From the NCBI RefSeq assembly GCF_000787575.1, contig NW_012236505.1, positions 62,001-126,000 of the forward strand: a stretch of DNA of 64,000 bases, in the 5' to 3' direction. This document shows positions 12,190 through 23,574 of this stretch, in pieces. Origin of the DNA: Acytostelium subglobosum LB1 (taxonomy: Eukaryota; Evosea; Eumycetozoa; Acytosteliales; Acytosteliaceae). The notes beneath the pieces are model-generated. The model did no database searches. It saw only the letters and a list, made by a program, of their open reading frames with translations, and had not been told where the DNA came from. The translations under genes and the position numbers were made by a program. How positions within the stretch are numbered: position 1 is the first letter of the stretch; the number at the start of each line of letters is the position of its first letter.

Positions 12190-13083
12190 ATGTGTGGTCA
12201 ACGAAAAAGACAAAGCGAGGAAGAGCTGGCTAGCGAGGAGGAACAAGAGGGTAGGTATCAAAGTTGATTAAGTTAGCAATCATTGAGAGTTTGTGATAAA
12301 TATATATAAATACCAACAAAACAGATAATATAATATATAAAGAATGACAGAGTCAAAGGAATTGTTCGTTTCACCAATCTCCCAGCCAATGGCTGACAAG
12401 AAGCTCACAGAGAAGGTTCTCAAGCTCGTCAAGAAGGCCTCAGGTGACAAGAAGGTCCGTCGTGGTGTCAAGGAGGTCGTCAAGGCTGTCAGAAAGTCAC
12501 CAAAGGAGATGAAGCTTAACAAGAACAAGTATGTATACATTAGCAGACACACTCAATCATTCAATCAATCAATCATTCAATCAAATGATCAAACAAACAA
12601 AACATGATAAACAGTGCACTGTCGACTGAATGATTGTTTGATTGATTGTGCGAATGCTCGATGATACCGAATGAATATGAATACTGACAACGTTATAATT
12701 AATAACTTTTAGGATCTGTGTCATTGCTGGAGACGTTTCACCAATCGATGTCATCTCTCATATCCCAATCATGTGTGAGGAGAAGAATATCAAGTATATC
12801 TACGTTCCATCAAAGGAGGAGCTGGGCACTGCCAGCGCCACCAAGAGACCAACCAGTATCACCCTGGTCGATCTGGACGACGAGTCCGAGCACAAGACTC
12901 TGCTGCAAGAGTGCGCAGAGAAGATTCCAGCCCTTGTAAGTACTCCATCCATTATTATTATATTGCACACGGCCGGAGGATCTGCAGCTGCAGCAGGACA
13001 ATGATGGCCATTTACTAACATAGCATTCATTCATTCATTCGATCAATCAATCATTCAATCAATCGACATTTTAGACTCATTAA
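12190..13083 (+). CDS. nhp2: H/ACA snoRNP protein Nhp2 (L7Ae family)
   Basis: It binds H/ACA guide RNA in the pseudouridylation and telomerase RNP, in the nucleolus. The favoured model has exons 12190-12250, 12351-12528, 12713-12935 and 13075-13083, all in phase, giving 156 residues, the usual Nhp2 length. The N terminus is short and acidic (SEEELASEEEQEE), then FVSPISQPMADKKLTEK. The L7Ae signature follows: RRGVKEVVKAVRK, ICVIAGDVSPIDVISHIP and CEEKNIKYIYVPSKEELG. An alternative is an ATG at 12344 reading directly into the same frame (MTESKEL), which would skip the first exon. The last exon codes only Thr-His-stop, so the 3' end is the weakest part. An AATAAA at 13102 supports transcript end there. 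Confidence 0.9.
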
Positions 13084-13101
13084 TCATATAATTTAAAGAA
13101 G

Positions 13102-13107
13102 AATAAA
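13102..13107 (+). terminator. Poly(A) signal of nhp2
   Basis: AATAAA 19 bases after the proposed stop codon and before the convergent gene ending at 13180. Confidence 0.55.
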
Positions 13108-13179
13108 AGGTTTGGATTGCACTTTGTTAAGATAATATTTATAAGTTATACATGTTTGTTGCTTCCACGTGGAAGCAGG

Positions 13180-13655
13180 TCATTTGAGCACTGATTGATA
13201 GGTATCAAGTTGTATGTATGATGTTCCTGGACGTGGACCATATGGATCTAGACCTGGACTGTTGTTGGAGGCAATGGCAATGGCAATGGCATTGGATCTT
13301 TGTTGTTCTTCGAAGCAATCAATCTTGTGGACAGCTTCCCTTAACTCCCTTTTCTTCTTACACTTATTTACTTCATAAACTAGTCTAATTATTATACATA
13401 TAAAAAATAGTATGGTACCAACGGAAATAAGTGCAATAAATTTTGGTGAGGAGTTATTATCTTTTACATCGGTCAATGGATTAACATCATCTACATTATT
13501 TGTTGTCGAATATGTTGTTTGATCAAAAGAGTCCAACACTTATTATTGTTTGCCAGGATGTGTTAATATAGATTGATTGATCAATTGATTGACTGAGTGA
13601 GATTGTTGTTATACATACAATCTTTGGGCATTAGTATATATGATAAAATTGACAT
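13180..13655 (-). CDS. Small single-TM protein, member 1 of a tandem trio
   Basis: Function unknown. Exons 13655-13619 and 13538-13180 join in phase to give 131 residues. An N/D/T-rich N-terminal part of about 44 residues leads to one TM segment (FIALISVGTILFFICIIIRL). Right after it comes a lysine/cysteine-rich stop-transfer motif VNKCKKKR, then a tail with a short Ala-Ile run and an end TYQSVLK holding a YxxPhi-type motif. There is no clear signal peptide, so it is probably a signal-anchored or type III protein. The sequence around the end of the TM (IIIRLVYEVNKC) matches the next gene (FIIRLCYGITKC), so the two are probably paralogues. Confidence 0.7.
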
Positions 13656-13926
13656 GGAATATATCTATATTAAAGTAATAATCAAGGAACATTAATAATT
13701 AAGTTCATTTAGTTGTTATAACTAAAGGGTGACCCTAGGTTCCATTTATAATTTGATTGGTGAACAATCACTTTGAAATTCAAGCGGCATGATCAAAAGC
13801 CCAGACGAAAAGTTTTGTCTCGACTGGTTAAGATAGAGTTTGGTCCCTGGGACCACTTTTTCACAAACACAACCAATCGATCAATGTACAAAGTGACGAC
13901 CCTTCAATGGGAAGTCTAGAGATTTA

Positions 13927-14322
13927 TTAAATATCGATTGAAGTATATAATGATTTTCCAGTCGTCTTTGGTGGTATATAGATTTGGGTATCTTGTCCAT
14001 GGAAATTATAATTATTATTATTAATTGTAGGAACTAAACTTTGATATCCTCCACTTGATGATGATGATGGTAATGCTTGTGTTGTATTGTTTCGGCAACA
14101 ATCATATGATGTATTGGAGATAATAAGTGAAAATGAGGATGATGAAGATGAAGATGATGATGTTGATGATGTAGTATTGTTTTGACAACAAGTTAATGGT
14201 TTCTCTTCCGGCTGATCACAACAATAACATTTAGTAATACCATAACATAATCGTATAATAAATATAATTATAACTATTATTGTTGGTATTGATATTCCAA
14301 CAGCTGTTCCTGTTGATGTCAT
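13927..14322 (-). CDS. Small single-TM protein, member 2 of a tandem trio
   Basis: Function unknown; one exon of 131 residues. The TM segment starts almost at the N terminus (VGISIPTIIVIIIFIIRL), preceded by about nine residues, so it is N-out or reverse-anchored. A CYCC cluster follows, then a long Ser-rich run encoded by repeated Ser codons, a second Cys pair, and GYQSLVP, which resembles the TYQSVLK end of the downstream neighbour. An N run and a Tyr-containing end (SLYTSIDI) follow. The shared motif after the TM and equal length argue that it arose by tandem duplication. Confidence 0.68.
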   Translation of the reverse strand: MTSTGTAVGISIPTIIVIIIFIIRLCYGITKCYCCDQPEEKPLTCCQNNTTSSTSSSSSSSSSFSLIISNTSYDCCRNNTTQALPSSSSSGGYQSLVPTINNNNYNFHGQDTQIYIPPKTTGKSLYTSIDI

Positions 14323-14790
14323 AGTAGTTTTGATATGTTAAATATGATATATTTAATGGTAGTCGTAGTGTAGTAGTGATAATGATAATCTAGAATGTAG
14401 TGTAGAGTGTTAATGATTATAGTATTATGAGTGAATGCAGTCAGTAGATCCCGTATATCCTTTTAACAATCATCGGATTCATTGGTCATCTTGGGGAGGC
14501 AAGTGATCACTCAGTTTGATCACTTTTTTGATTGATTTTCAAAAAGACAGTCATTCCCAATGGCAATACCAAATCCTGTTCCCTAGTTAAAGTCACTTGG
14601 TATCTCGAGAGGGATGTATCCTACCAATGATTAGTTGATCATCAATGTCCAAGAATGGTAAGTGTGATACCCAGGGAATGTCCCCCCCTCCCCCTCCTTC
14701 CATTCCCAAGACTATCAATTGACAAATAACTAACTACCATATGGATACTGATAAAGAAAGATAATAAAGGTTATTAAGGTTTATTATAAT
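14323..14790. other. Spacer between two small TM-protein genes
   Basis: No coding frame is supported. It is the upstream region of the 14322-13927 gene and the 3' side of the next, with a C-rich run near 14683-14698. Confidence 0.5.
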
Positions 14791-15267
14791 TTACATGAAT
14801 TGATAGGTAGTCTGTTGATATGTGACTGGTGCGGATGGCATTGGACACACTTGAACGGGTGGCGGCTGTACGTACATTGGTGCAGGCTGGACGTACATTG
14901 GTGCAGGCTGGACGTACATGGGTGGAGGACATGGTGGTGGTGCACAGTGGGTGGTCTCCACGCTAATACATACGCCTGCGCTCAGTAGGGCTGCACGTCT
15001 CCATCTAATACCCAAGATTATTCTGATTATAATGGCAACGATGATGAGGAAGATGACTATGGGCAGGACGATCTCGAGGCCGATCACGGCGCCAGTCAAG
15101 CCGGGTGAAGGGTCGGGTGGGAAAGTAGGATTGGTCACACAGAGCTGGCACACATTAGTGTTTGGATATGTTGTTGATTTCTTTAGGAAGCCTTGGCATT
15201 GGAATCCTGCACCATAATATACACCACAATCATCATTGAATACTGATACTTCGCAACAATCTGTCAT
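14791..15267 (-). CDS. Small Cys-rich single-TM protein, member 3 of a tandem trio
   Basis: Function unknown; one exon of 158 residues. It has a Cys-rich N-terminal part of about 58 residues (TDCCEVSVFNDDCG, CQGF, CQLC) without an obvious signal peptide. One TM segment follows (LEIVLPIVIFLIIVAIIIRI), then a basic stop-transfer RWRR. The tail is Pro-rich and carries three copies of a MYVQPAP/PPP unit and ends TYQQTTYQFM. Pro/Tyr/Gln-rich tails of this kind often bind WW or SH3 domains; that is inference only. The placement of the TM and the IIIRI end link it more weakly to the two neighbouring genes. Confidence 0.7.
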   Translation of the reverse strand: MTDCCEVSVFNDDCGVYYGAGFQCQGFLKKSTTYPNTNVCQLCVTNPTFPPDPSPGLTGAVIGLEIVLPIVIFLIIVAIIIRIILGIRWRRAALLSAGVCISVETTHCAPPPCPPPMYVQPAPMYVQPAPMYVQPPPVQVCPMPSAPVTYQQTTYQFM

Positions 15268-15539
15268 TATTCCTTCTTTCTTTCCTTCCTTCCTTTATAT
15301 AAATATTATCTGTTTGATTAACGTATCCGTATTGTTGAATGAATGAATGGACAATAGATTGTGAACCACCCTTTGGATGGACCATCCAACGAGAGTGCCT
15401 CATTCCGATCGTGATGAGGGAAAAACAATCAAAACTTTTTGTTCGAGTTCCAGGAGCCGCAACAGGATTTTGAGCTCAGCAAAACTTTGATCAAACAAAG
15501 AAAGGGCGCCACCCTTTTATGGGTTGTGGTTTATTTGTT

Positions 15540-18500
15540 CTATTTGTTCTTGTTGTTGTTGTTGGATCGTAGTGAAGGCATGCGTAGTATGGGCAATGGA
15601 GAATGTTGTTTGTAAGAGGTGGCGGGTGGACTCATCTGTGGAGGCGTGTATGATTGAGGACTTGATCCAGATGGCACTTGAATCATCGGTACCCTTCCAC
15701 CACTACCGCTAATATCTGATTGAATGATTGGTGAGCCACCAGGTCCACCAGGTCCACCAAGTCCACCAAGGCCAAGGCCACCAGTTGATGGACTGTTTAG
15801 CGATGAGTTGCTGGCAGCCCGCGAGAGACTCTTCTCCTCGACGTAGAATGATTTGATCAAACCTTTGGCACGAGCGCCTTCCACAACGGATGGGAAGCGT
15901 TGGAATGTGAATCCACCAAAGGGCATCGATCTGAATGAGTCAATGTCATCGACAGTCGTGTCAGGATGGTGACTGGTATCGGGTGTCACAGGCACTGCCG
16001 CCGCAGCGGGCGAGGCAGGGGGCTGTTGCGTGGCCACCTCCACGGCCTCATCATAGTCGCCCTCTAAGTGGACATCATTGTTTGCGTCCTCATCAATGAT
16101 ATCCATCGCGTCTGAGAAGTAGCTGGCGTCAGACTCGCTCTTGACCTGTGGGATGAATGGCGGCGTGATGTTCTTGATGTTGTCCCAGTCGATGTCGGCA
16201 AAGTATGGATGCGCCTTGAGTTCCTGTGAGGTCAGTCGTCGCTCAGGCTCGCACAACAACTTCTGCAGGAGATCTTTGGCCACGGGCGAGAAGTACTGTC
16301 CGAGGTAGTCCCAGTCCAACACTTTCTTCCAATCCATTATATTCTTGAACACTTCCTCCACTGTCTCTGCGGCGAAAGGTGTCTCTCCAAACAACATCTC
16401 AAACAGCACCACTCCAAGCGACCAGTAGTCATACGTCATGTCATATCCCTTGCCTGCCAACATCTCTGGTGCCATGTACTCTGGTGATCCGACCTTGGCG
16501 TACGTCTGTATGAATTGATTGATTGAGTGATTGATTGGGTCAGTGGGATCGTTCCAGGATGTGATCAATCGCCAGTCCACTTTGGATGAACATACCACAT
16601 GCTTGACCAACTTCTTGCCACTCTTGAATCTTGGAATCTTTGGATGAGAGTCGTCCTTCTGTGATGGGTGTGAAGAATGGATGGAGGTTAGTGCATGCCA
16701 GGCCATGGTCAGTGAGAGAGGTACACTTACACTGTTGAGCAAGTTCTTCCAGGTGCTGTAGTACTTTGAGTTGTGAGAGAGGAAGCCATCCTTACTAAGA
16801 CCAAAGTCAATGAGCTTCATATGTCCACAGCGATCAATCACAAAGTTACTTGGTTTGATATCGCGATGGATGTAGCCAAGCTTGTGAAGTGACTCAATGG
16901 CCAACACCATCTCGGCAAAGTAGAATGACGACATGTCATCAGAGAGCGTGACCAGGTTGGTGAGCAGTGAGCGGAAGTCACCGCCACAATGATACTCCAT
17001 CGCCAGGTAAAGGTAATGTGAGTCCTCGAAAGAGTAGAGTAGTCGCGTAATCCACTGGTTGGCGTCGTCGCGCGTCGTAGTCGGGATCATCATCACTGCC
17101 TTTTCCTTAGAGACCGATGTCATCTGGTTGGCGCGATGGTACGCCGTCTTGCGTATCACCTTGAGTGTCACAATCTCGTTAGTGTCCTTCTTTGTGGCCA
17201 GATACACGGTGCCAAAACCGCCCTTGCCAATGATCGACAGCTTGCGGAAGTCGCTTGAGCCAATGTGTGCGCGCTTCTGGCGCAGGTATGTGCTCTCCTT
17301 GTCCATGTACTCTCGCAGACAGCGCTGCCAGGCGATCGAGTGCTCCTTGATGCCCGACTCGCGCAGTGCCTCCAGCAGGTTATCCATGCGCCGAGTGCGC
17401 TGGGCCAAGTAGCTATTGAGCTCCTGGTAGTAGTGATGAAAGTAGTTGTCCAAGATCTTGATGCGCTCCTTGCACTTGGATGAGATCTCCACGCTATCGT
17501 TCGACTTGGAGGAGCCACCTCCACCACCACTGCCGCCACCCTTGGTGCTCAGCTCGGTGCAACTCATCATCAGAGGGCTACTGTAGCTGCTGCAACTGCT
17601 GTATGAGAATGTGTTGCCGCCTTCACTGCTGCGGGGTGTGAGGAGGAATGGATCGTCGCGGGATGAGTCTGGACTGGCGCACATTGTACTGAGGGGCTGG
17701 TTGCCACTGTGCCCTGATTGTTGTTGGGAGCCAGAAAGGAATCGACAGTAGTAGCTTGGCGACCAACTTCGACTGATGGATAGCATGCTGGATGTTAGTG
17801 AGGCGGGCTTGGGGCGTGGTGTCTCGGCGACCAGGCCGCGGAGGTCGGGCAGTGTCTCAGACTCGTGCACGACAACCTCGTTGGGCATCTCCATCAGATA
17901 GATTTTCTTGGATCGCAGTCCAATCAACAATGTATCGTCCTCGACATAGTCGTATATGTTTGGTGTGCTGCATAGTTTGAGTAGTTGTTCGTTCCTGTCA
18001 ATCTTTGGCGCCAGGTATTTGATGATGTCCTTGGCCATCGTCGTGCTGGTGACCACCTGTGTCCAATAGTTGGTCCAAAGTTGGCATGAGTTGAGACAGA
18101 GCGAGGATGCGTTGAGTGGATCGGCGTGCGTTTGCGAGTCCATTGCCGCGGCTGTATGCGTGGGCTGATCACCTTCATCGTCGGGGAATGATCCACCTGT
18201 AACCTCCTCAAACACTAGCGGCACAAAGTAGATACGAATGATTGATGAGACTGGTGACGAGCCGGCTGTACATCCACGTGTCTCTGGAGAGGAGCTGAGT
18301 GGCGAGGAGCTAATGCCTCGCACTGGCGAGCCATTGTGACTGCCTGTGGCGCCGTTTGATGGAGGTGTCGACGGCGCTGCCATCACCCACTTCGATGGTT
18401 TGCGCTGCAAGTGGAACTCTGATATTGATCTGTTGAGTGAGGTGGTGGCCAGGTTGTTGTTAACTATAAGATTTGGCGATGTGTCGGCGTCTAACTGTTG

Positions 18501-19511
18501 CTGGAGCAGGGCATTGGAGTTGTCTGGTGGCTTGGGGTTGGCTGAGCCCCACCAATGATGAGTGCCAATCTTTGGTAGTGTTGGTGACAAGTCCAATTGA
18601 AGCTTCTTAATGTCACTCATAAGTTGCGGAGCCGATGTTCGAGAGTGTAGCAGTTTGCCCTTGCCACTTGGTCGCGACCATGTTCGGACCAGTGTAGGCT
18701 TCTCGTCTTGCTGTGCAGATGGCGGAGATGTTGAGGAAGTAGTGACGGCGTCTGTTTCATCGATCCACATTGCTCCTGGAGTCGATGGGCCACCACTAAT
18801 GTTGAGGGCCTCGGTGATCTTGACTGGCGGCTCGAAGGGCGAGGGCATCTTGAACTTGTCCTTCTTGGACAACAAAGAGTCCTTTCGTCCTTTGATCAAC
18901 TTGCTTAAAGTACTGCTCCTGCTAATGCGTGTCTGTTGGCTAGGTATGTCACCACAACTCTGACTGCTGCTCAACTTCTTGGGATTGGTTTCGCTATCAT
19001 TCGGGTTCGACATGGCCATCACGTCCCCAGAGTGTCGAAGTTTGTTACCATTGCCACTGGCTCCAGATGACGACGAAGACGATGATGATGAAGGTGACAG
19101 CAATGAGAATATGTTCTTCAATGATCTTTGCTTGGACAGTCGTTTGGCACTGCTTCCACTGCTCTGTTTTGAATGATTTGATGTCTTTGGGTTGTCTGGA
19201 TGAAGTGATGGCATTGAGTTTGATGCCCTGATACGCACTGGCATTGATTGATCATTGCTGTTGTTGCTGTTGTTGTCGTCGTTATTATTATGGATATTGC
19301 TCGTGCTACTAGTTTGTCTTAATCGTCTTTTGTTTATAATGTTGGTGAACCATGTCAGTTTGGATGATAGTGTTCCTGATGGCGTGTGCTGTTTGTTGGT
19401 CTTTGTGTCTCGCGACTCTTGAGCAAACTCTGCTTGAGTTTGTTGTTGATGTTTTCCAACACTTGGTGATCGTGCATCATCAACTAGATCACCTGATGCT
19501 TGATTGATCAT
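15540..19511 (-). CDS. ndrC: AGC kinase of the NDR/LATS family
   Basis: NDR/LATS kinases act downstream of Hippo/Mst kinases with MOB coactivators in cell shape and division. Exons 19511-16731, 16658-16596 and 16505-15540 give 1269 residues. A Ser-rich, disordered N-terminal region of about 680 residues precedes a basic helical MOB-binding segment (about 690-755). The kinase domain starts at about 757 with [11 protein letters not shown], then [14 protein letters not shown], an NDR-type insert ending [12 protein letters not shown], and [13 protein letters not shown]. The hydrophobic motif FGGFTFQRF at about 1142-1150 holds the Thr that Hippo-type kinases phosphorylate. The two small introns lie inside the insert before the APE motif. 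Size and layout fit D. discoideum ndrC; the exact orthologue is inferred. The far C terminus is Gly/Pro-rich. Confidence 0.92.
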   Translation of the reverse strand: MINQASGDLVDDARSPSVGKHQQQTQAEFAQESRDTKTNKQHTPSGTLSSKLTWFTNIINKRRLRQTSSTSNIHNNNDDNNSNNSNDQSMPVRIRASNSMPSLHPDNPKTSNHSKQSSGSSAKRLSKQRSLKNIFSLLSPSSSSSSSSSGASGNGNKLRHSGDVMAMSNPNDSETNPKKLSSSQSCGDIPSQQTRISRSSTLSKLIKGRKDSLLSKKDKFKMPSPFEPPVKITEALNISGGPSTPGAMWIDETDAVTTSSTSPPSAQQDEKPTLVRTWSRPSGKGKLLHSRTSAPQLMSDIKKLQLDLSPTLPKIGTHHWWGSANPKPPDNSNALLQQQLDADTSPNLIVNNNLATTSLNRSISEFHLQRKPSKWVMAAPSTPPSNGATGSHNGSPVRGISSSPLSSSPETRGCTAGSSPVSSIIRIYFVPLVFEEVTGGSFPDDEGDQPTHTAAAMDSQTHADPLNASSLCLNSCQLWTNYWTQVVTSTTMAKDIIKYLAPKIDRNEQLLKLCSTPNIYDYVEDDTLLIGLRSKKIYLMEMPNEVVVHESETLPDLRGLVAETPRPKPASLTSSMLSISRSWSPSYYCRFLSGSQQQSGHSGNQPLSTMCASPDSSRDDPFLLTPRSSEGGNTFSYSSCSSYSSPLMMSCTELSTKGGGSGGGGGSSKSNDSVEISSKCKERIKILDNYFHHYYQELNSYLAQRTRRMDNLLEALRESGIKEHSIAWQRCLREYMDKESTYLRQKRAHIGSSDFRKLSIIGKGGFGTVYLATKKDTNEIVTLKVIRKTAYHRANQMTSVSKEKAVMMIPTTTRDDANQWITRLLYSFEDSHYLYLAMEYHCGGDFRSLLTNLVTLSDDMSSFYFAEMVLAIESLHKLGYIHRDIKPSNFVIDRCGHMKLIDFGLSKDGFLSHNSKYYSTWKNLLNSVSVPLSLTMAWHALTSIHSSHPSQKDDSHPKIPRFKSGKKLVKHVVCSSKVDWRLITSWNDPTDPINHSINQFIQTYAKVGSPEYMAPEMLAGKGYDMTYDYWSLGVVLFEMLFGETPFAAETVEEVFKNIMDWKKVLDWDYLGQYFSPVAKDLLQKLLCEPERRLTSQELKAHPYFADIDWDNIKNITPPFIPQVKSESDASYFSDAMDIIDEDANNDVHLEGDYDEAVEVATQQPPASPAAAAVPVTPDTSHHPDTTVDDIDSFRSMPFGGFTFQRFPSVVEGARAKGLIKSFYVEEKSLSRAASNSSLNSPSTGGLGLGGLGGPGGPGGSPIIQSDISGSGGRVPMIQVPSGSSPQSYTPPQMSPPATSYKQHSPLPILRMPSLRSNNNNKNK

Positions 19512-21057
19512 GGTCGTCGTTTCCTTTTAAATAATAATACAAGATATAATGTACACACTTATAATAATAATACAATGTTATTGTTTGTTGTCGGTCTCTG
19601 TTATCATCCTGGATGAACAGTGAGTGTGCCAGACAGAGTGTTAGTCAATTCCAAGTGTTGATTGATTGTTGGAATAGTTCCAGCGATTATGTGACCTACA
19701 GTTATTTGTTTGTTTGATTGATTGATTGATGTAAATTGATTGATTGATTGATTACTCAATCACTATCTTTAACTCTAACTCTCTTAATCTATTCCTTATT
19801 ATTATTCCTGATGGCGCATCTGGATGTTACCAATGAAGGGTGTCACACTTTGGATGGGCAAGCAAGCAACAAGGTTGCCGGTGTTTCTTTGGGTGGTTGG
19901 ACGTTGTTGGTTGAGAATGGAAGGAGTCAAAAGTTGTTTGGATGGAGATCGGAGTAGTAATGGATCACTCTGTGATCTGTCGCAAAAGGAGATGAATGCA
20001 ATGCTTGTGTGGTCCTGTTCCTCTTGAAACGTGGGAGTCGCCACCATCTTTGGAGAGATGCGTGTGTGATTGATTGATTGAGCCAATCACATCAATATTT
20101 GTGTGTGTATGAGTGTGTGATGGTGTCTGTTGAAAGTGTGATCGATCACAACAACACACTCTAACACACACAAAATCAATCAAACAACATGACAGGAACA
20201 TACTTAATTATATTACTCTATAAATAGAGAGACAGAATGCATGAATGAATGAATGAAGTTGTTAAGGGGCTGGTAAGTAAGTCACTTTACGAATGTAGAA
20301 GTAGTGAAGTAGTGGCCCCTTTAAAGGACCGACACTGGATAGTTGGGCGATAACCAAATTAGGAGGAGGGCGATAACCGGTCCCCGTTGAAGACTCGGGT
20401 ACAACAACTTGTTCACTTAATAATGATCATCATCATACGAGTCATGATTGGTTGTGCAACAGTCGCGACCTTGTCTTCTCTAATCCACAAGCTACCTACC
20501 TTCTATCTACCATCTATCTTCTTTGACTTTCTGTGTCTACACGAGTCGCGATCACTCGACTCCAACAACAACAACAACAACATTGTTTAGATGTATGAAT
20601 GAATGTATGAATGAATGAATGAATAAATGAATGTTACACTACGCTTAGATTCATTGCTTTAAAGCTTTGAACAATAAACTCTGTGGATAGTGTATTTGTT
20701 TGTTTGATGTCTGGTCTACTGCACGAGACATGACATATGATATGACATAACAACATTGTTGTAATGACAATACCAATATCATTGGCGCAGCTTGTGAAGT
20801 GAACATTTATTAACACATACACAAAGTACCAACACCAAGTAGACCGCAAGTATTGTGAATGAGTCTCATCAACAGCACATCTTGTCAAAGGTTTGTTTGA
20901 CACCTTCCGCAACCACACACTTTAAATTTAATTTAAGTGAACTTGCATTGTTAGTCAATGTTCATTTATTACTCTTAACTCATACATACACATATACATA
21001 CATACATACATACATTATAATACTTACTTCACAGATACATAATACAACCAAACAACA
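19512..21057. other. Intergenic stretch between divergent genes
   Basis: This is the shared 5' region of the NDR kinase (-) and CBS protein (+). No gene is supported. It carries ATTG/CAAT runs, one copy of the TGGAATAGTTCCA dyad at 19670-19682 and CATA-rich DNA just before the CBS start. Confidence 0.55.
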
Positions 21058-22277
21058 ATGACTGTTAAGCATGTGTTTGAAACAGTGCAAGTAGAGTCAT
21101 TGCATAGTACAAAGAATCATATTGTACAGATAGACTCAAATGCAAAACCAGCTCAAGGATTCAATGTATGTCACGTCATGATATCATGACATGTCATTCG
21201 GTTCATAATATTAATATTATGTTTATTTAGTTGTTGATTGATAATAGGATTCAATCAATTCCAGTGTTTGACCTTACTGCCAACAAGTATAGTGGATTCT
21301 TGGACATTCGCGATTTAGTATCATTCTCATTGTTCCTCTACGACAACAATGTAAAGGCAGAGACACTTTTGGATCTAGTCAACTTTGGTGTCAAGATGTT
21401 TAAGCATCAAACAGATGTATCAGTAACATGTAAGATTCATTGGTTTCTCCCCTCGTCCCCTCGTCCATTCACTCATTCACTCATTCATTCATACATTCAA
21501 TCTATCTAGATTTGTCTCGCAGGAATCCTTTCAACTCAATAATGGTTGGTTCCAACCTGCTAAAGGTCGTTGATATTCTGTCAAAGGGAACACATCGTGT
21601 GCCCATCGTTGATAAAGATGGAAAGCTGGTGGATATCATCTCACAATCATCAATCATCCAGTTCATTGACAAGAATGTTAACTCGTCAATGTTGCCAGAG
21701 TTGGATCAAAAGGTAATGGATGACATGGAACATTTCTTAAACTATGTTTCATACTCACTCACTCATGCATCATTATACCGATCTAGATCTCCCAATTGGA
21801 TTCACTTGGTATCTCCAATGTGACTTCGGCCAAGAATACATCTTTGACGATCGATGTGTTTAGAGTGATGGATGTACAGGGTAAGAGTGGCGTGGCAATT
21901 GTGGACGAGCAAGGCAAGCTCATTGGAAGCACGAGTAGTGCCGATCTCAAGTTGTTCATCAACAATCCATCGACGGCCATTCTCCAACTGCCTATAATGG
22001 AGTTCCTCAATAAGATCAGACTGCTCAATGCTGTAAGTTGTTTGTCTTGAATCATACGATACATCATATGATATTCGTTGCTAACAATTACTTTATAATT
22101 ATATAGACTCCATTTATATATTGTACAGTTAATGATACATTGAAAGATGTAATTTCAAAGATGGTGGCACATAGGATACATAGGATATTTATTGCCAACA
22201 CAGACTCAACACTTTACAAGGTCATCAGTATCACTGATATATTGAACTTTGTCATGAGTAGAGAAGGCAACGCATGA
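21058..22277 (+). CDS. Four-CBS-domain protein (AMPK-gamma-like architecture)
   Basis: CBS pairs (Bateman modules) bind adenine nucleotides and regulate partner enzymes. Five exons join in phase: 21058-21165, 21231-21429, 21510-21712, 21787-22032, 22107-22277, giving 308 residues. CBS landmarks are NRIQSIPVFDLT with GFLDIRDLVSF, HRVPIVDKDGKLVDIISQSSII, GKSGVAIVDEQGKLIGSTSSADL and HRIHRIFIANT with KVISITDILNFV, so four repeats in two pairs. This matches the SNF4/AMPK-gamma layout in size. It lacks the kinase and glycogen-binding parts, so it is a stand-alone regulatory subunit or a related CBS protein; I cannot decide which. The intron acceptors are all TAG. Confidence 0.88.
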
Positions 22278-22584
22278 CCTACCTGTTACAAATCATTCAA
22301 TCATTCATTCATTCATCCAATTCATTCATTCATTCAAACAATCTATCAACTACTCAATTTATATATATATATCCAGCCTACCAACCATTCATTCTCATTA
22401 AATAAGGATCAAGTTGATATGATCAAACTAGTTTGATGAAATCAATATGTATCCAACTTTACTAAACATCAAGATTTGGTCCATGGAATAATGTCAAGTG
22501 ACACTCGATGTTGGTTCTCCAGGACTCGAATGTCAATTATTCACTTCAATCACATCATATTTGCCAGATTAATGATTTATCCTT
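22278..22584. other. Spacer and lost 5' end of the repeat gene
   Basis: No coding sequence is supported. AT-rich 3' region of the CBS gene, followed by DNA where the missing upstream repeats of the next gene would be expected. Confidence 0.5.
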
Positions 22585-23574
22585 GTGATTGCCACCGCTG
22601 ACGCCACATTTGAGATTGGTGGAGGTATCTGGGATGATACATTGGTCAAGCAAGGCACTTACGGCCCAGGCAGTACACGTTTAGTTGGCGTCAAGTTGGA
22701 GCTTCAAGACTCCACTGGCAAGGTGTTGAGCACCATTCCATCGAACCAGGACAAGACTTACTCATTCAAGGGATTGAAGGCTGGAGACTACTGCATTGTT
22801 GCCTCCCAGCCAGGATTCACACCAACTGTCAAGAAGAACCAGATGGCCTTCGACTCCAATGGCAAGTTCTGCACCAAGGTCGGTCCATCCGTCACTGACG
22901 CACACTTGGGTATGATTGCATCCGCTGACGCTACATTCGAACTTGGAGGTGGCATCTGGGATGACACCATGCTCAAGACCGGTACATACGGTCCAGGCAG
23001 TCCTCAACTGCTTGGCGTCAAGCTTTAGTTGCAAGACTCTGCTGGCAAGGTACTCAAGACAATCGACTCGAACACTGAGAAGACCTACTCATTCAAGGGT
23101 CTCAAGGCTGGTGACTACTGTGTCGTCGCCTCCAAGGCTGGCTACAAGCCAACTGCTCTCGCCTACCAGAATGTCTTTGATGATAAAGGAAAGTTCTGCA
23201 TCATACTCGGACCATCCAAGACTGGTGCCAATCTTGGTATGATCTCGACCACAACATTTGAATTGGGTGGTGGCATTTGGGATGACACCATGCTCAAGAC
23301 CGGTACCTATGGCCCAGGCAGTCCTCAATTGATTGGCCTCAAGTTGGAGCTCCAGGACTCTGCTGGCAAGGTTCTCAAGACCATCGACTCCACCACCGAG
23401 AAGACCTACTCATTCAAGGATCTGCCCCCAGGCAAATACTGTGTCGTTGGATCCAAGCCAGGATACAGAGTCACTGCCCTCGCCAACCAGAATGTCTTTG
23501 ATGACAAAGGAAAGTTCTGCACTACTCTTGGACCATCCAAGACCGATGCACACTTTGGACTGATCAAAACTTAA
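22585..23574 (+). pseudogene. Truncated SdrD-B/colossin-like repeat gene
   Basis: Three tandem repeats of about 108 residues code beta-sandwich domains of the SdrD-B/Cna-B type known from dictyostelid colossins and bacterial adhesins. Each holds GGGIWDDT, then TYGPGS, a KLELQDS-GKVL strand, KTYSFKGLKAGDYC and a GKFC-LGPS-T end. The frame opens without an ATG: the first codon is GTG, an in-frame stop lies shortly upstream and no acceptor site joins to it. In the second repeat a TAG (23026-23028) replaces the GAG found at the same place in the other two repeats. The gene thus looks 5'-truncated and nonsense-mutated. The repeats are otherwise intact and GC-rich, so the loss is recent, or the TAG is a sequence error. 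Confidence 0.8.

Noticed and set aside
13839-13855. TGGTCCC-T-GGGACCA dyad as a member of the intron motif
   Set aside because: It is a perfect short palindrome, but its sequence differs from the TGGAAYNRTTCCA family and it is a single spacer copy.
18346-18963. Plus-strand open frames over the NDR kinase
   Set aside because: Antisense of the kinase's N-terminal region, with no signature.
20387-20590. Plus-strand open frame of 67 codons
   Set aside because: Ends in a (AAC)n run and has no family features; spacer DNA.
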